64,000 bases of DNA from NCBI GenBank assembly GCA_964555235.1, contig CAZKRU010000002.1, positions 50,068 through 114,067 of the forward strand. The letters run 5' to 3'. Made by a program: the position numbers and the translations under genes. The notes beneath the pieces were generated by a model that did no database searches, was not told where the DNA came from, and saw only the letters and a program-made list of their open reading frames with translations. Positions 35,532 through 44,069 of this stretch are shown here, piece after piece. Source of the stretch: CAZKRU01 sp964555235 (GTDB taxonomy: Bacteria; Verrucomicrobiota; Verrucomicrobiia; Methylacidiphilales; CAMAQI01). The stretch's first letter is position 1. Every line of letters begins with the position of its first letter.

Positions 35532-36535
35532 AGGAGACAGTGCCATTGTTGACGATTGGGCTAGTAAGTTGTAATCGACTCCATTACCTCAGAGCGACGT
35601 TGGAGTCTGCGCGGCGATGTTTGCGATATCCGAGGATTCAATGGATTGTCATTGATAATGCCTCGACGGAACCGGGATTGCGGGAATACCTCCAGGGATG
35701 TGATTGGATCGAGACGTTAATTTTTCGGAAGGAGCGCAGTCCGCTGACTGAACATACGGTGGCGATGAACGAGATCGTTTCGTTGGCCAAGGGGGAAGTT
35801 TTGATGATCTGGCCGGAGGATGTGCAGTTTATTGTGGAGGGGGATTGGATTCAAGAGGTGATCGAACTTCTGCTTCGCAATGATGATTTGGGGAATGTGC
35901 ATCTCGGTCCGTTGCGGAGAAAAACAATCCGACAGTATTTGGGACTCCATCGATTTAAAAATTGGCGTGGGATGCTTGAGGAATGGAAGCGGTATGGGGG
36001 TGGGTTTCGATTTCAAAAACAGATCGACTCTTCCAGAGGATTTCGGGTGAGTACGATGGGATGGACGATGGAAGGAATTGCAGGGGCCGGAATTGTTTCG
36101 GTCTCGCGAACGTCGATGTGGAAAAAGCTCGGCCCTTGGATGGCGAAAAATCAAGCAATCGAAATGGGGGATTCCAGCGGAGGCGGAGAGACTGCGATGC
36201 TCCGGGCCTATTGGAATTCGGGAATGATTTTGGATAAAGCCCAGGTACATCTTCCGCTGGCGGCCGATATCGTGACGGATTCGAGTGGTTGTAAAGCGAA
36301 GGTTCGTGGGATGAAGCGCTACGGGCACTATGCTCCACCTCCTAATGGAACTTTTTACTATCGGATCCGCTCGCAAGAGGAGGTTTGGTCTCTAAATCAA
36401 ACGAGACACCCGGTCGCCTTTGAAGATTTTGTTGAGCCGATTGGCTACACGCTTCCGCTTGATTCGGAGGGGGGATTAAAGAAAGTGGCGATTAATTCGG
36501 ACATCGAGACGGACATTGTTGTGGGGGCGGCATGA
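35528..36535 (+). CDS. GT2-like glycosyltransferase (tandem pair, first)
   Basis: A 335-residue GT-A protein. LLTIGLVSCNRLHYLRATLESAR and WIVIDNASTEPGLREYL are GT2-type, followed by LMIWPEDVQFIVEGDW, where the usual DXD appears to be replaced by PEDVQF. It is a paralogue of the next gene: both share SARxCxxYPxxxWIV, PEDVQFI, the GPW segment, the PPxGxFYYRI segment and the FEDxVxPxGYxLPxD C-terminus. The unusual metal motif and long C-terminal tail mark a distinct subgroup. Confidence 0.8.
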   Translation: MKETVPLLTIGLVSCNRLHYLRATLESARRCLRYPRIQWIVIDNASTEPGLREYLQGCDWIETLIFRKERSPLTEHTVAMNEIVSLAKGEVLMIWPEDVQFIVEGDWIQEVIELLLRNDDLGNVHLGPLRRKTIRQYLGLHRFKNWRGMLEEWKRYGGGFRFQKQIDSSRGFRVSTMGWTMEGIAGAGIVSVSRTSMWKKLGPWMAKNQAIEMGDSSGGGETAMLRAYWNSGMILDKAQVHLPLAADIVTDSSGCKAKVRGMKRYGHYAPPPNGTFYYRIRSQEEVWSLNQTRHPVAFEDFVEPIGYTLPLDSEGGLKKVAINSDIETDIVVGAA

Positions 36536-37512
36536 GTCAGTCGGATTTTCCACGCGTGACGATTGGGGTGTTAAGCTTTAATCGGTTGAAATATTTGCGG
36601 GTATTAATGGAGTCTGCAAGGGAGTGCATCCAGTATCCCAATCTGGAATGGATCGTAGTCGATGGGAATTCTCACGAGAGTGGTTTGCAAGATTACCTTC
36701 GGTCCTTGGATTATCTGGATCACTGTATTGTCCGAACTTGTTCCCACGCTGAGGCGATGAACGAAATTGTAGAAAAGGCGAGTGGCAAGTACCTCTTGCT
36801 GCTTCCAGAGGATGTTCAATTTATCATTCGGGGAAAATGGCTTGAAGCGATGGTGGAGATTGGCGAAAAACACGCTTCAGTCGGCGGAATTGTTTTTAAT
36901 GCCCAACGGCGCATGACGTTACAACGTCAATTAGTAGATTGGTATTGGAAATGGGGATCGAAATCGTGGAAAGCGCCGTTTCGTCGGCCGATCGCGAGCT
37001 ATCAGAGTCGTTCCGGAGAAAAATTTTATCGCTCCGGAAATCACCGCCATCCAATTATTCCAGCGGGAATTTTATCGTTTGCCTCGGTTCAGATGTGGAG
37101 AGAATTGGGCCCTTGGAAAACGACCAAGGCAGGCGGTGAAGTAGGGGAGGACTCCAGTTTGGGAGCGGAAACGGAGATGCTCCAGCGAGTTAAACGGAAG
37201 GGATTGAATCTCGAATCGGTGGTGATGGAATATCCGCCCTGTGCGGATTTAATCACCGATGCGCGCGGGACCAAGGCGCGGATTCGAGGAGGTAACCGAC
37301 GTTTCGGTTCCTACATGAGTCCACCTCGGGGACAATTTTATTACCGGATTTGGGAAGAGAAGGAATTAAGGAATCAAGCCTTTCCTTATCCCGGCCCCTC
37401 CTTTGAGGATTTGGTTCAACCCTTGGGCTATCAGCTTCCGGTGGATGAAAAAGGGAATGCGCTCAAAGTTTCTGTGATCAGTCCGGATGAAGCTTATGAA
37501 GTGGTGACATGA
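36532..37512 (+). CDS. GT2-like glycosyltransferase (tandem pair, second)
   Basis: A 326-residue paralogue of the preceding gene, joined by a 4-bp overlap, so the pair probably arose by tandem duplication. VTIGVLSFNRLKYLRVLMESAR, WIVVDGNSHESGLQDYL and LLLLPEDVQFIIRGKW align with the first copy, and the C-terminus FEDLVQPLGYQLPVDE also matches. Its 3' end overlaps the opposite-strand GT2 gene by 19 bp (37494-37512). Sequence divergence suggests the two now use different donors or acceptors. Confidence 0.8.
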   Translation: MSQSDFPRVTIGVLSFNRLKYLRVLMESARECIQYPNLEWIVVDGNSHESGLQDYLRSLDYLDHCIVRTCSHAEAMNEIVEKASGKYLLLLPEDVQFIIRGKWLEAMVEIGEKHASVGGIVFNAQRRMTLQRQLVDWYWKWGSKSWKAPFRRPIASYQSRSGEKFYRSGNHRHPIIPAGILSFASVQMWRELGPWKTTKAGGEVGEDSSLGAETEMLQRVKRKGLNLESVVMEYPPCADLITDARGTKARIRGGNRRFGSYMSPPRGQFYYRIWEEKELRNQAFPYPGPSFEDLVQPLGYQLPVDEKGNALKVSVISPDEAYEVVT

Positions 37513-38354
37513 TGGGAAAGAAACGAGTAAACTGGTTTCGAAACCAGTTCCCCTCGGGCATACCATTCGTGCTTCCAATCTTTGGGAGGAGTTTTGAAAA
37601 ATCGGGAAGTCAGTTGCCTCCACCAAGAGGGGCGCGCCAAGTGGCGGTAGTCGAGTTGCGCGGGATTCGCTTCCATGGGACTGGTACGGGTCAGGTGAAG
37701 GGCGTCGCGACTCGATCGGGAGAGGAAGCAGAGATGAAGACACCGGAATCGGGCCTGATCCCAATCAGAGTCCTCTCCCAATTCATATTTGCGGTAATAA
37801 TCTTCTGGTCCAGGTTCGCGATAACGATCTGATTTAAAAACGCGAACTCCATCATGCGCATATTGTCGTTCACATCCAGTCCAAGAGTGAAGTGCTCCAA
37901 AGTTCATCAATTTGGTGATCGGTCGCGAAGGGGGAGCGAGAAATCCGCGGGCGGTTTTTTGGACTTCGTCGAGCTCCGTGCAATTGAGAACATGACCTTT
38001 GACTGCCCAATAATTATTGAAGCGACCGGATTCCAATTCGGATCGAATCCATTGAATGCCGGAGGGTTCGTAAAGCTCATCACCGTCAACACCGAGAATC
38101 CAAGTAGGCGTTCCTGCGTAGTCTTTGATAAAATCATGGGACTGTCGCGAGTGTTCAATGCGATGCGCGCGAATTTGCGGAAATTCTTCTCGCAATTCCT
38201 GACAGATTTCCCAAGTGCGATCTTCCGACATGTGGTCGGCCAAGATGTAGTCGTCGCAGAATGGGGCAACATTTCGAACGGCCTGTTGAATAAAGCGGTC
38301 TTCGTTGCGAACGAGAGAAATGCCGACGAGTTTGAAGTTAGAGGCCGTTGTCAT
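37494..38354 (-). CDS. GT2-like glycosyltransferase, lone minus-strand gene
   Basis: A 286-residue protein and the only convincing gene on the minus strand. KLVGISLVRNEDRFIQQAVRNVAPFCDDYILADHMSEDRTWEI is the N-terminal GT2-like nucleotide domain, and WILGVDGDELYEPSG gives the DXD-type motif VDGDE. It converges with the preceding GT2 gene (19-bp overlap) and diverges from the GT9 gene at 38424 across 69 bp. No clear Shine-Dalgarno sequence precedes its ATG. A reversed orientation inside an otherwise one-directional 64 kb cluster points to separate acquisition or inversion. Confidence 0.86.
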   Translation of the reverse strand: MTTASNFKLVGISLVRNEDRFIQQAVRNVAPFCDDYILADHMSEDRTWEICQELREEFPQIRAHRIEHSRQSHDFIKDYAGTPTWILGVDGDELYEPSGIQWIRSELESGRFNNYWAVKGHVLNCTELDEVQKTARGFLAPPSRPITKLMNFGALHSWTGCERQYAHDGVRVFKSDRYREPGPEDYYRKYELGEDSDWDQARFRCLHLCFLSRSSRDALHLTRTSPMEANPAQLDYRHLARPSWWRQLTSRFFKTPPKDWKHEWYARGELVSKPVYSFLSHHVTTS

Positions 38355-38423
38355 GCGGTGCGGCAGAGCATAACCGCCAAAATCGGAGAACCAAGTGCTT
38401 TTTTAAAGAAGGAAAGGGGCTGA

Positions 38424-39350
38424 ATGGGATTCGGTGGAGCCCTCATGTGGACAGCGCTGGCGCGAAATCTCAAACGTGCTTATCCGGAAAAAAAGATTGG
38501 CTTTGTATACCGTAGAAGCTACCGAGATTTTAAAAAGGGACGCGATTATCGGGATAAAATCATTTTCAAAAACAATCCGGAGATCAGTTTTATTTGGGGA
38601 TCGTTTGTTTTTGAAAAGCTACGATGGTTTTTTTCGGAATCGAAATGGCTGATTGTTGACATGGAGCGCCCCGAGTACAAATATTGGACGGACAATACAC
38701 CTGAAAAGATTGCCTATCGTCAGGATGGACATGCGATTGAGATGATGTGCCGAGTCCACGGGATTCAAGCTCCCGAACTGCAGCCCACTCTCTGTCTAAC
38801 GCGTCGGGAGAAACGTCGAGCCGATCAAGTGTTGCGTGAGCGGGATTTGAAATCCGGCCACTATCTTTGTATTGAGCCATGTGATCCTCCTCCCGATGGA
38901 TTAAACAAAGCCTGGTTTTGGGATCGATGGGAATCGTATGTTATCAAATGTCAGGAATATTTTCGAGAAAACGCGATGGATTGGAAGATCGTTCAACTTG
39001 GAGCTCCCGAGGGATCCCAAATGCCTGGAGTGGTTTCTCTCAAGGGGGATCTCTCTTTTCGTGAATCGGGGGAAGTGTTGAGGCAATCAGCAGGTCTGAT
39101 TTGTTATGAGGGGGGATTGGTTCACCTTGCGCGAGCGATGAATACTTCAGCGGTGGTGTTGATCAGTGCCTTTATGCCGCGAGGAGTTGCTTCTTATCCG
39201 GGAAATTGGAATTTGTATCACGAAATCGAATGTCAGTCGTGCGGATTAAAAACACCTTGTCCGATTGATCGAGAGTGTATGAGAAGGATTTCCGTGGAAG
39301 ACGTTTGGTCGGCAACGGAGGTAATGATTGAAAAATTCCGAAAAGCATAA
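38424..39350 (+). CDS. GT9 (heptosyltransferase-like) glycosyltransferase, first of pair
   Basis: A 308-residue GT9-type GT-B protein. The C-terminal half has ICYEGGLVHLARAMNTSAVVLISAF, matching the G-G-x-x-H-L-A donor region of ADP-heptose transferases, and ends in the ECQSCGLKTPCPIDRECMRRISVEDV cysteine motif seen in GT9 proteins. The start MGFGGALMWTALARNL begins at the glycine loop, so the usual first beta strand is missing; a TGA immediately upstream in frame rules out a longer start. A strong AAGGAAAGGGG ribosome-binding region precedes it. Paralogue of the next gene. Confidence 0.84.
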   Translation: MGFGGALMWTALARNLKRAYPEKKIGFVYRRSYRDFKKGRDYRDKIIFKNNPEISFIWGSFVFEKLRWFFSESKWLIVDMERPEYKYWTDNTPEKIAYRQDGHAIEMMCRVHGIQAPELQPTLCLTRREKRRADQVLRERDLKSGHYLCIEPCDPPPDGLNKAWFWDRWESYVIKCQEYFRENAMDWKIVQLGAPEGSQMPGVVSLKGDLSFRESGEVLRQSAGLICYEGGLVHLARAMNTSAVVLISAFMPRGVASYPGNWNLYHEIECQSCGLKTPCPIDRECMRRISVEDVWSATEVMIEKFRKA

Positions 39351-39370
39351 AAAAAGGATGGTTTAAACGG

Positions 39371-40291
39371 ATGGGTTACGGTGGGGCATTATTGTGGACG
39401 GCATTGGCCTATAATTTGCGGCGGAAACACCCGCTTAAGAGAATAGCCTTTGTCTATCATCGCACCGAGGAAGAATATCGTGCGGGGGTAATTCATCCAG
39501 ATCATTTTCTTTACGAAAATAACCCGCAGATCGATGCGGTGATACCATTGTTTTGGTACAAGAAATATCGATGGCTTTTTCCTTCGTGGGGGTGGGTAAT
39601 CGTCGATATGGAGCGTTCCGAGTACAAATACTGGGAAACTTTCAGCGACGAGAGGCAGGTTTTTAAAAAAGGAGCTCATGCCATTGAAATCATGTGTCGT
39701 GTTCACGGAATTGAAAAACCAAAGCTTTCGCCCGTTTTGCGTTTGCGTCGGGATGAAGTTCAACAGGCAGACCGAGTGCTTTGCGAAAACGGATTGAAGC
39801 CTGGCCAGTATCTTTGCTTGGAACCCGGGAAGCCACCTGCAAGCGGAATGAACAAGGAATGGTTTTGGGAGCGTTGGCAGGAATTCGCAGATCGGTTGAG
39901 CGAAGAGTTTAAAAAGCAGGGGAAGGATTGGAAGATTGTCCAGACTGGGCGCGAGAAAGAGCCGGCGTTGCGTGGAGTGGTGGTGCTTGGAGGAAGTGTT
40001 GACTTTCGTGGGGCAGGACGGATTTTGGAGCAATCGCGAGGGCTTATTTGTTACGAGGGGGGATTGGTTCATTTGGCTCAAGCAATGCGGGTGAAGGCCG
40101 TGGTCTTAATGAGTGGTTTTATGGTGTCTGGACTCATGGATTATCCAGATCATGAGGTGTTGTATCGGACGATGGAGTGTTCCGGCTGTGGGTTCCTGAT
40201 TCCCTGTCCGATTGATCGGGAGTGCATGAAAAGAATCACGGTGGAGGATGTCTTTCAAGCTTGTCTTAGACTGATCGACAAGGCAAGGTAG
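39371..40291 (+). CDS. GT9 (heptosyltransferase-like) glycosyltransferase, second of pair
   Basis: A 306-residue paralogue of the preceding protein: MGYGGALLWTALAYNLRRKHP, VDMERSEYKYWE, ICYEGGLVHLAQAM and CPIDRECMKRITVEDVF align along the whole length. It also begins at the glycine loop without the first beta strand. Twenty bases separate the two genes. Heptose or another sugar could be the donor; no heptose-synthesis gene is visible in the window. Confidence 0.84.
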   Translation: MGYGGALLWTALAYNLRRKHPLKRIAFVYHRTEEEYRAGVIHPDHFLYENNPQIDAVIPLFWYKKYRWLFPSWGWVIVDMERSEYKYWETFSDERQVFKKGAHAIEIMCRVHGIEKPKLSPVLRLRRDEVQQADRVLCENGLKPGQYLCLEPGKPPASGMNKEWFWERWQEFADRLSEEFKKQGKDWKIVQTGREKEPALRGVVVLGGSVDFRGAGRILEQSRGLICYEGGLVHLAQAMRVKAVVLMSGFMVSGLMDYPDHEVLYRTMECSGCGFLIPCPIDRECMKRITVEDVFQACLRLIDKAR

Positions 40292-40333
40292 CCGGCCTGT
40301 CTCCTGCGGGGAAGCGTTGATACAAGAAAAAAC

Positions 40334-42112
40334 ATGAACGTACTTGGAATTAGTCTTGGCCATGATGGGAACCTTGCGTTAGTTCGCGACGGTGAAGTGA
40401 TGGCGATGATCGAATCGGAACGCTACTTTCGTCAGAAGCGCTATAAGCTTCATGCGGAGGATCTGGCGCCTGGCAAAAAAGTGAGCGGGTTTCAATATGT
40501 CGACATTGAAGATCTGAAACAGACCTTGGAGATGGCAGGGGCACAGTGGGGAAAGTGCTTTGACGGGTTAGCAGTTCAAAATCAGGGACGTGAAGTAGAG
40601 TATCAAAATATTCTTCAAATTTTGGATCAGCTTGGATTTAGCTTTGGAGAGCGCCATCAGGTGAATCATCATTTGAGTCATGCGGCGTTGGCTTTTTATA
40701 CGGCGCCCTTTTCGGATGCGATCGTCTTGAGTTTTGATGGTGAGGGGAACGATGGGCATACGCTAATTTTTAAGGCGCACCCCAAGGGAATCGAATACGT
40801 TGAAAATAATCCGATTCGGTTTGGACGTGGCTATAATAATGCAGGATTTATTGCGAGTCTTTCCCCAGACGTTGCGGGCTCGACGGCTGGAAAATTGATG
40901 GGGCTGTCGGCTTATGGACGCTGTCGTGAGGGGTGGATGGCGTATGCTCGTGAATATGTTCGATCCTACGTCAAGTTTTCCGGAACGAAACTCGAAGGGA
41001 TTGCGAGCCATGGAAAAGGGCATCAGATCAATTCGACGGAATTTAATAAAATTCGGGAACTTTGGAAATTTTTGAATCACCGAGATGGACGGTTTCCGAC
41101 ATGGCTAGAGCGGTTGAGCTGGAATTTCAAAGCGCCAGATCCGAAAGATTGGTATTTGAAGCTTTCAGGAAGTCAGGATCCTGTGGCGCAGGATCTTTCC
41201 AATACGGTTCAAATCGCATGGTCTCGAGAGGTTTTGGAAATTCTGGCTAAATACCGCGGTCAATCCGAAAACATTTGTGTGGTGGGAGGATGTGCGCTGA
41301 ATGGGACCACCAATTTCAATCTTCAGCAGGCTGGATATTTCAAGCGGCATCACTTTGTTCCAAATCCGACCGATTGTGGACTTTCTGCGGGGGCGGCGCT
41401 TTGGATTTACCATCGTGCAACCGAAAAGCCGTTCGAAGGATATGGTCGGTATTTCAGTCCTTATCTCGGTCTTGAGCCTTTCGATTTGGATCAGCTCCCG
41501 AAGTATCGTCAAGAGCGACCTCACCGTGTTGTAGATGAGGCTCAGTTGCCGGCAATCGTGGCGAAATTGATTCATGAAAATTATGTGGTCGGCGTGATTC
41601 GTGGGCGTTACGAAGTGGGGCCTCGGGCGCTGGGGAATCGGTCGATTTTGGCCAATCCACTCCACCCGGAGATGCGACAGATTCTGAACGACAAAGTGAA
41701 GCATCGCGAATGGTATCGACCCTTTGCTCCGGTGGCATTGGCAGACGAAGCGAAGAAGTTTTTCGATCATACTGAAGACATTCCATACATGTCAGTAATT
41801 TGCCATGTGCGACCGGAATATCGCGATAAATTGCCGTCGATCACGCATGTCGATGGAACGGCGCGACTGCAAACCGTTCGGGAAGATCAGAACCCATTTT
41901 TAGTTCGGACGATTCGTGAATTTGAAAAACGAACCGGCTTTCCGATTCTACTCAATACCTCATTCAATCCGGGTGGCGAGCCGATCGTCAACTTCTGTCA
42001 TGTGGGACTTGCCATGCTCGACAAGACGAAAATGGATTTTGTCCTCATCGAAAACACGTTGTTTTACCGACCGGAGTATCAGGATCGGATTACTGAAATG
42101 TTAAAGATTTAA
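40334..42112 (+). CDS. carbamoyltransferase, NodU/CmcH/TobZ family (copy 2)
   Basis: A 592-residue O-carbamoyltransferase. MNVLGISLGHDGNLALVRDG and ESERYFRQKR form the N-terminal domain, with the histidine motif VNHHLSHAALAFY at about 110-122. VGGCALNGTTNFNL precedes the C-terminal YrdC-like region EVGPRALGNRSILANP and LNTSFNPGGEP. It is only distantly similar to copy 1 and is followed by membrane and SGNH proteins, so it probably acts on a different acceptor. A 42-bp gap precedes it; no promoter was identified there. Confidence 0.91.
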   Translation: MNVLGISLGHDGNLALVRDGEVMAMIESERYFRQKRYKLHAEDLAPGKKVSGFQYVDIEDLKQTLEMAGAQWGKCFDGLAVQNQGREVEYQNILQILDQLGFSFGERHQVNHHLSHAALAFYTAPFSDAIVLSFDGEGNDGHTLIFKAHPKGIEYVENNPIRFGRGYNNAGFIASLSPDVAGSTAGKLMGLSAYGRCREGWMAYAREYVRSYVKFSGTKLEGIASHGKGHQINSTEFNKIRELWKFLNHRDGRFPTWLERLSWNFKAPDPKDWYLKLSGSQDPVAQDLSNTVQIAWSREVLEILAKYRGQSENICVVGGCALNGTTNFNLQQAGYFKRHHFVPNPTDCGLSAGAALWIYHRATEKPFEGYGRYFSPYLGLEPFDLDQLPKYRQERPHRVVDEAQLPAIVAKLIHENYVVGVIRGRYEVGPRALGNRSILANPLHPEMRQILNDKVKHREWYRPFAPVALADEAKKFFDHTEDIPYMSVICHVRPEYRDKLPSITHVDGTARLQTVREDQNPFLVRTIREFEKRTGFPILLNTSFNPGGEPIVNFCHVGLAMLDKTKMDFVLIENTLFYRPEYQDRITEMLKI

Positions 42113-42124
42113 GAGGGAATGCTA

Positions 42125-42571
42125 ATGCTTGATACACCTGTTGAAATTGAAGAAGGGCCGATCGGCCCTGTTTTTGGAGCGATTACCGGAGGGTTTGTGG
42201 CGTTAATTGCAATAGGAGTGTTGGAGTCTCGCACGGGATTGGCTGGAATTCCCGTGGCGGAATGGAATGAAGCCTATCGAATATGGGGATGGCTTCCATT
42301 CGTCGGCGCCTTCATTGGTTTTTTGTATGCTTCAAGTACCCTGATGTGTCCCAAGTGGGTTTCGATCAAGCTAGGGACGTTTTTTGGAGTTTTTCTTTGG
42401 GTGCTTTCAAGTGTGGTATTGAAACATCTACTGATCCCTCCTTTTAATGCGATTGCTTTTTCTAAGGAGAGTTTGGGAGTGTGCCTTTTTTATGGATTTT
42501 GTATGGGGCTTTTAACGGAAGTTTTGATGCGAAGAGCGGCGCTGGCGCCCAAACCAGTTGCTTTGGATTAA
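42125..42571 (+). CDS. small multi-pass membrane protein
   Basis: A 148-residue hydrophobic protein with about four membrane helices (VFGAITGGFVALIAIGVL, WLPFVGAFIGFLYAS, TFFGVFLWVLSSVVL and VCLFYGFCMGLL). No family recognised. ATG 42125 lies 7 bases after a GAGGG ribosome-binding sequence; ATG 42119 is an in-frame alternative. It sits between a carbamoyltransferase and an SGNH protein, its stop sharing a base with the next ATG, so it may help present or transport the substrate of those enzymes. Confidence 0.75.
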   Translation: MLDTPVEIEEGPIGPVFGAITGGFVALIAIGVLESRTGLAGIPVAEWNEAYRIWGWLPFVGAFIGFLYASSTLMCPKWVSIKLGTFFGVFLWVLSSVVLKHLLIPPFNAIAFSKESLGVCLFYGFCMGLLTEVLMRRAALAPKPVALD

Positions 42572-43641
42572 TGGAACGCAAAGTAGAAAAAATGGATCAG
42601 AACCGACCCCAGCCACGTTGGGTGCCATTTTTGGCACTGGTTTTGGTTGTCACTATTTTTTTGCTTGGGCCTGAATTGATTGTTCGCCTTGCCTACCGCC
42701 ACTCCATGGATTTCGATATGGAAATGTGGAAGTATGCGATCCAGATCAAACGCAAAAGTGAAAATCCGAAAATTTCGCATGAACATCGTCCAGGGGCTGA
42801 AGCTTTTTTGATGGGAAGCGCGGTCAAAATTAATTCCATGGGACTTCGGGATCAGGAGTATACGCTAGAAAAGCCTGCTTCCACGTATCGGATTTTGGTT
42901 TTGGGCGATTCCATGACTTTTGGGTGGGGAGCTGCAGTGGCAGATACCTTTTCGAAGAAACTCGAGCGAGATCTCAATCAAAAATCCACAGGGATCCGAT
43001 TTGAAGTGATCAACAGCGGCGTTGGAAATTACAATACCTCACAGGAGGTTGAGTATTTTCGTGAGCGAGGGGTTCGCTTTCATCCGGATCTGGTGATTCT
43101 TTGTTATTTCATCAATGATGCAGAGGTAACGCAGGTCCCGAATTTAGGATGGCTTCAAGAGCGCTCCTATCTTTATGCGCTGCTTTGGTCCCGTGCACGC
43201 ATTATTCAAGAACGGATGAAAATTCGGATGAATAGCGAGGAGTATTACCGAAATCTTTACCAAGACTCGAATCCCGGGTGGTCTGAAGCAAAGGCGTCAC
43301 TTCGAAAATTTCCGGAAATTGCCCAATCGATCTCAGCGAAGTCTCTATTAGTGGTCATTCCTGAACTGAGAAAACTACAAGAGGGGGGCCATCCATTTGG
43401 TTTTGTTTATGATCAAGTATCTGCTGTGGTGAAGGAGTCAGGCGGCGAAACGCTCCAACTACTTCCTTCGTTTCAGGCGGCTGGAATTAAAGACGAGCAC
43501 CTGCTCTGGGTTTGTCCCACGGATGCACACCCAAGTGAATTGGCACATCGTATCATGGGGGATGCCATTTTGAAGCATCTGCTTCAGAAGCCTTCGGGGG
43601 TACTTTTTCAGATCTTGAACGCATCAAAGAGTTCACTATAG
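42571..43641 (+). CDS. membrane-anchored SGNH/GDSL hydrolase or acyltransferase (2)
   Basis: A 356-residue protein with one N-terminal helix (about 18-41) and an SGNH domain. LVLGDSMTFGWGAAV gives nucleophile Ser114, INSGVGNYNTSQEVEYF block II, CYFINDAEVTQ block III, and CPTDAHPSELAHRIMG the Asp-His pair. The ATG shares a base with the upstream TAA. The pairing of carbamoyltransferase and SGNH genes recurs at 44070-47089. It is likely periplasmic; whether it removes or transfers an acyl group is unknown. Confidence 0.85.
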   Translation: MERKVEKMDQNRPQPRWVPFLALVLVVTIFLLGPELIVRLAYRHSMDFDMEMWKYAIQIKRKSENPKISHEHRPGAEAFLMGSAVKINSMGLRDQEYTLEKPASTYRILVLGDSMTFGWGAAVADTFSKKLERDLNQKSTGIRFEVINSGVGNYNTSQEVEYFRERGVRFHPDLVILCYFINDAEVTQVPNLGWLQERSYLYALLWSRARIIQERMKIRMNSEEYYRNLYQDSNPGWSEAKASLRKFPEIAQSISAKSLLVVIPELRKLQEGGHPFGFVYDQVSAVVKESGGETLQLLPSFQAAGIKDEHLLWVCPTDAHPSELAHRIMGDAILKHLLQKPSGVLFQILNASKSSL

Positions 43642-43664
43642 TCCGAGTCCATGAAGGAACGTCT

Positions 43665-43829
43665 ATGATTCAAGCTATTTTTGGTACCTTACGAGAGCTT
43701 TTCACTTACCTTTGGAAAAGGAAGCTCTGGTGGTTAATTCCGTTTGTGATTGTGCTTTTGTTGCTTTCCGCGCTGATTATTCTCGGAAGTGCGGCAGGAG
43801 TGGGGCCGTTCATTTACACGATTTTTTGA
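43665..43829 (+). CDS. DUF5989-type small membrane protein
   Basis: A 54-residue protein beginning MIQAIFGTLRELFTYLWKRK and followed by one hydrophobic helix (WWLIPFVIVLLLLSALIILG) and GVGPFIYTIF. It resembles the short DUF5989 proteins found next to carbamoyltransferase and SGNH genes. An AAGGAAC ribosome-binding sequence lies 5 bases upstream. Probably an inner-membrane accessory subunit; its role is unknown. Confidence 0.8.
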   Translation: MIQAIFGTLRELFTYLWKRKLWWLIPFVIVLLLLSALIILGSAAGVGPFIYTIF

Positions 43830-43831
43830 AA

Positions 43832-44068
43832 ATGAACCCAGTCAAGCAGCTTTGGGAGGCGTGGAAGGGGTTCAGCCATTATGTGGCCGAATTTCAATCA
43901 AGGTTTATTCTGGCGGTATTTTTTTACATGATCTTGCTTCCCGTAGGGCTTTTATTTTGGATGCGTCGCATCGCGGGAAAATTAAATTCGCTCCCACCGT
44001 CTTCTTCGAATTGGATCGTTCGTCAAGATCGCGAAGTGAGTTTGGATTCGGCAAAACAGCAGTTCTAA
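43832..44068 (+). CDS. small single-helix membrane protein
   Basis: A 78-residue protein with an amphipathic start (MNPVKQLWEAWKGFSHYVAEFQ), one membrane helix (FILAVFFYMILLPVGLLFW) and a short soluble tail. It starts 2 bp after the DUF5989-type gene and ends 1 bp before carbamoyltransferase 3. No family name recognised; position suggests a partner of these two. Confidence 0.75.
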   Translation: MNPVKQLWEAWKGFSHYVAEFQSRFILAVFFYMILLPVGLLFWMRRIAGKLNSLPPSSSNWIVRQDREVSLDSAKQQF

Positions 44069-44069
44069 C

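Noticed and set aside
37854..38423. A 189-codon + strand open frame opposite the minus-strand GT2
   Set aside because: Its translation has no recognisable motifs, whereas the minus-strand product has clear GT2-type segments (VRNEDRF, VDGDE).
38355..38423. A defined bidirectional promoter between the diverging GT2 and GT9 genes
   Set aside because: I could not find convincing -35/-10 boxes on either strand; only the ribosome-binding region before 38424 is clear.
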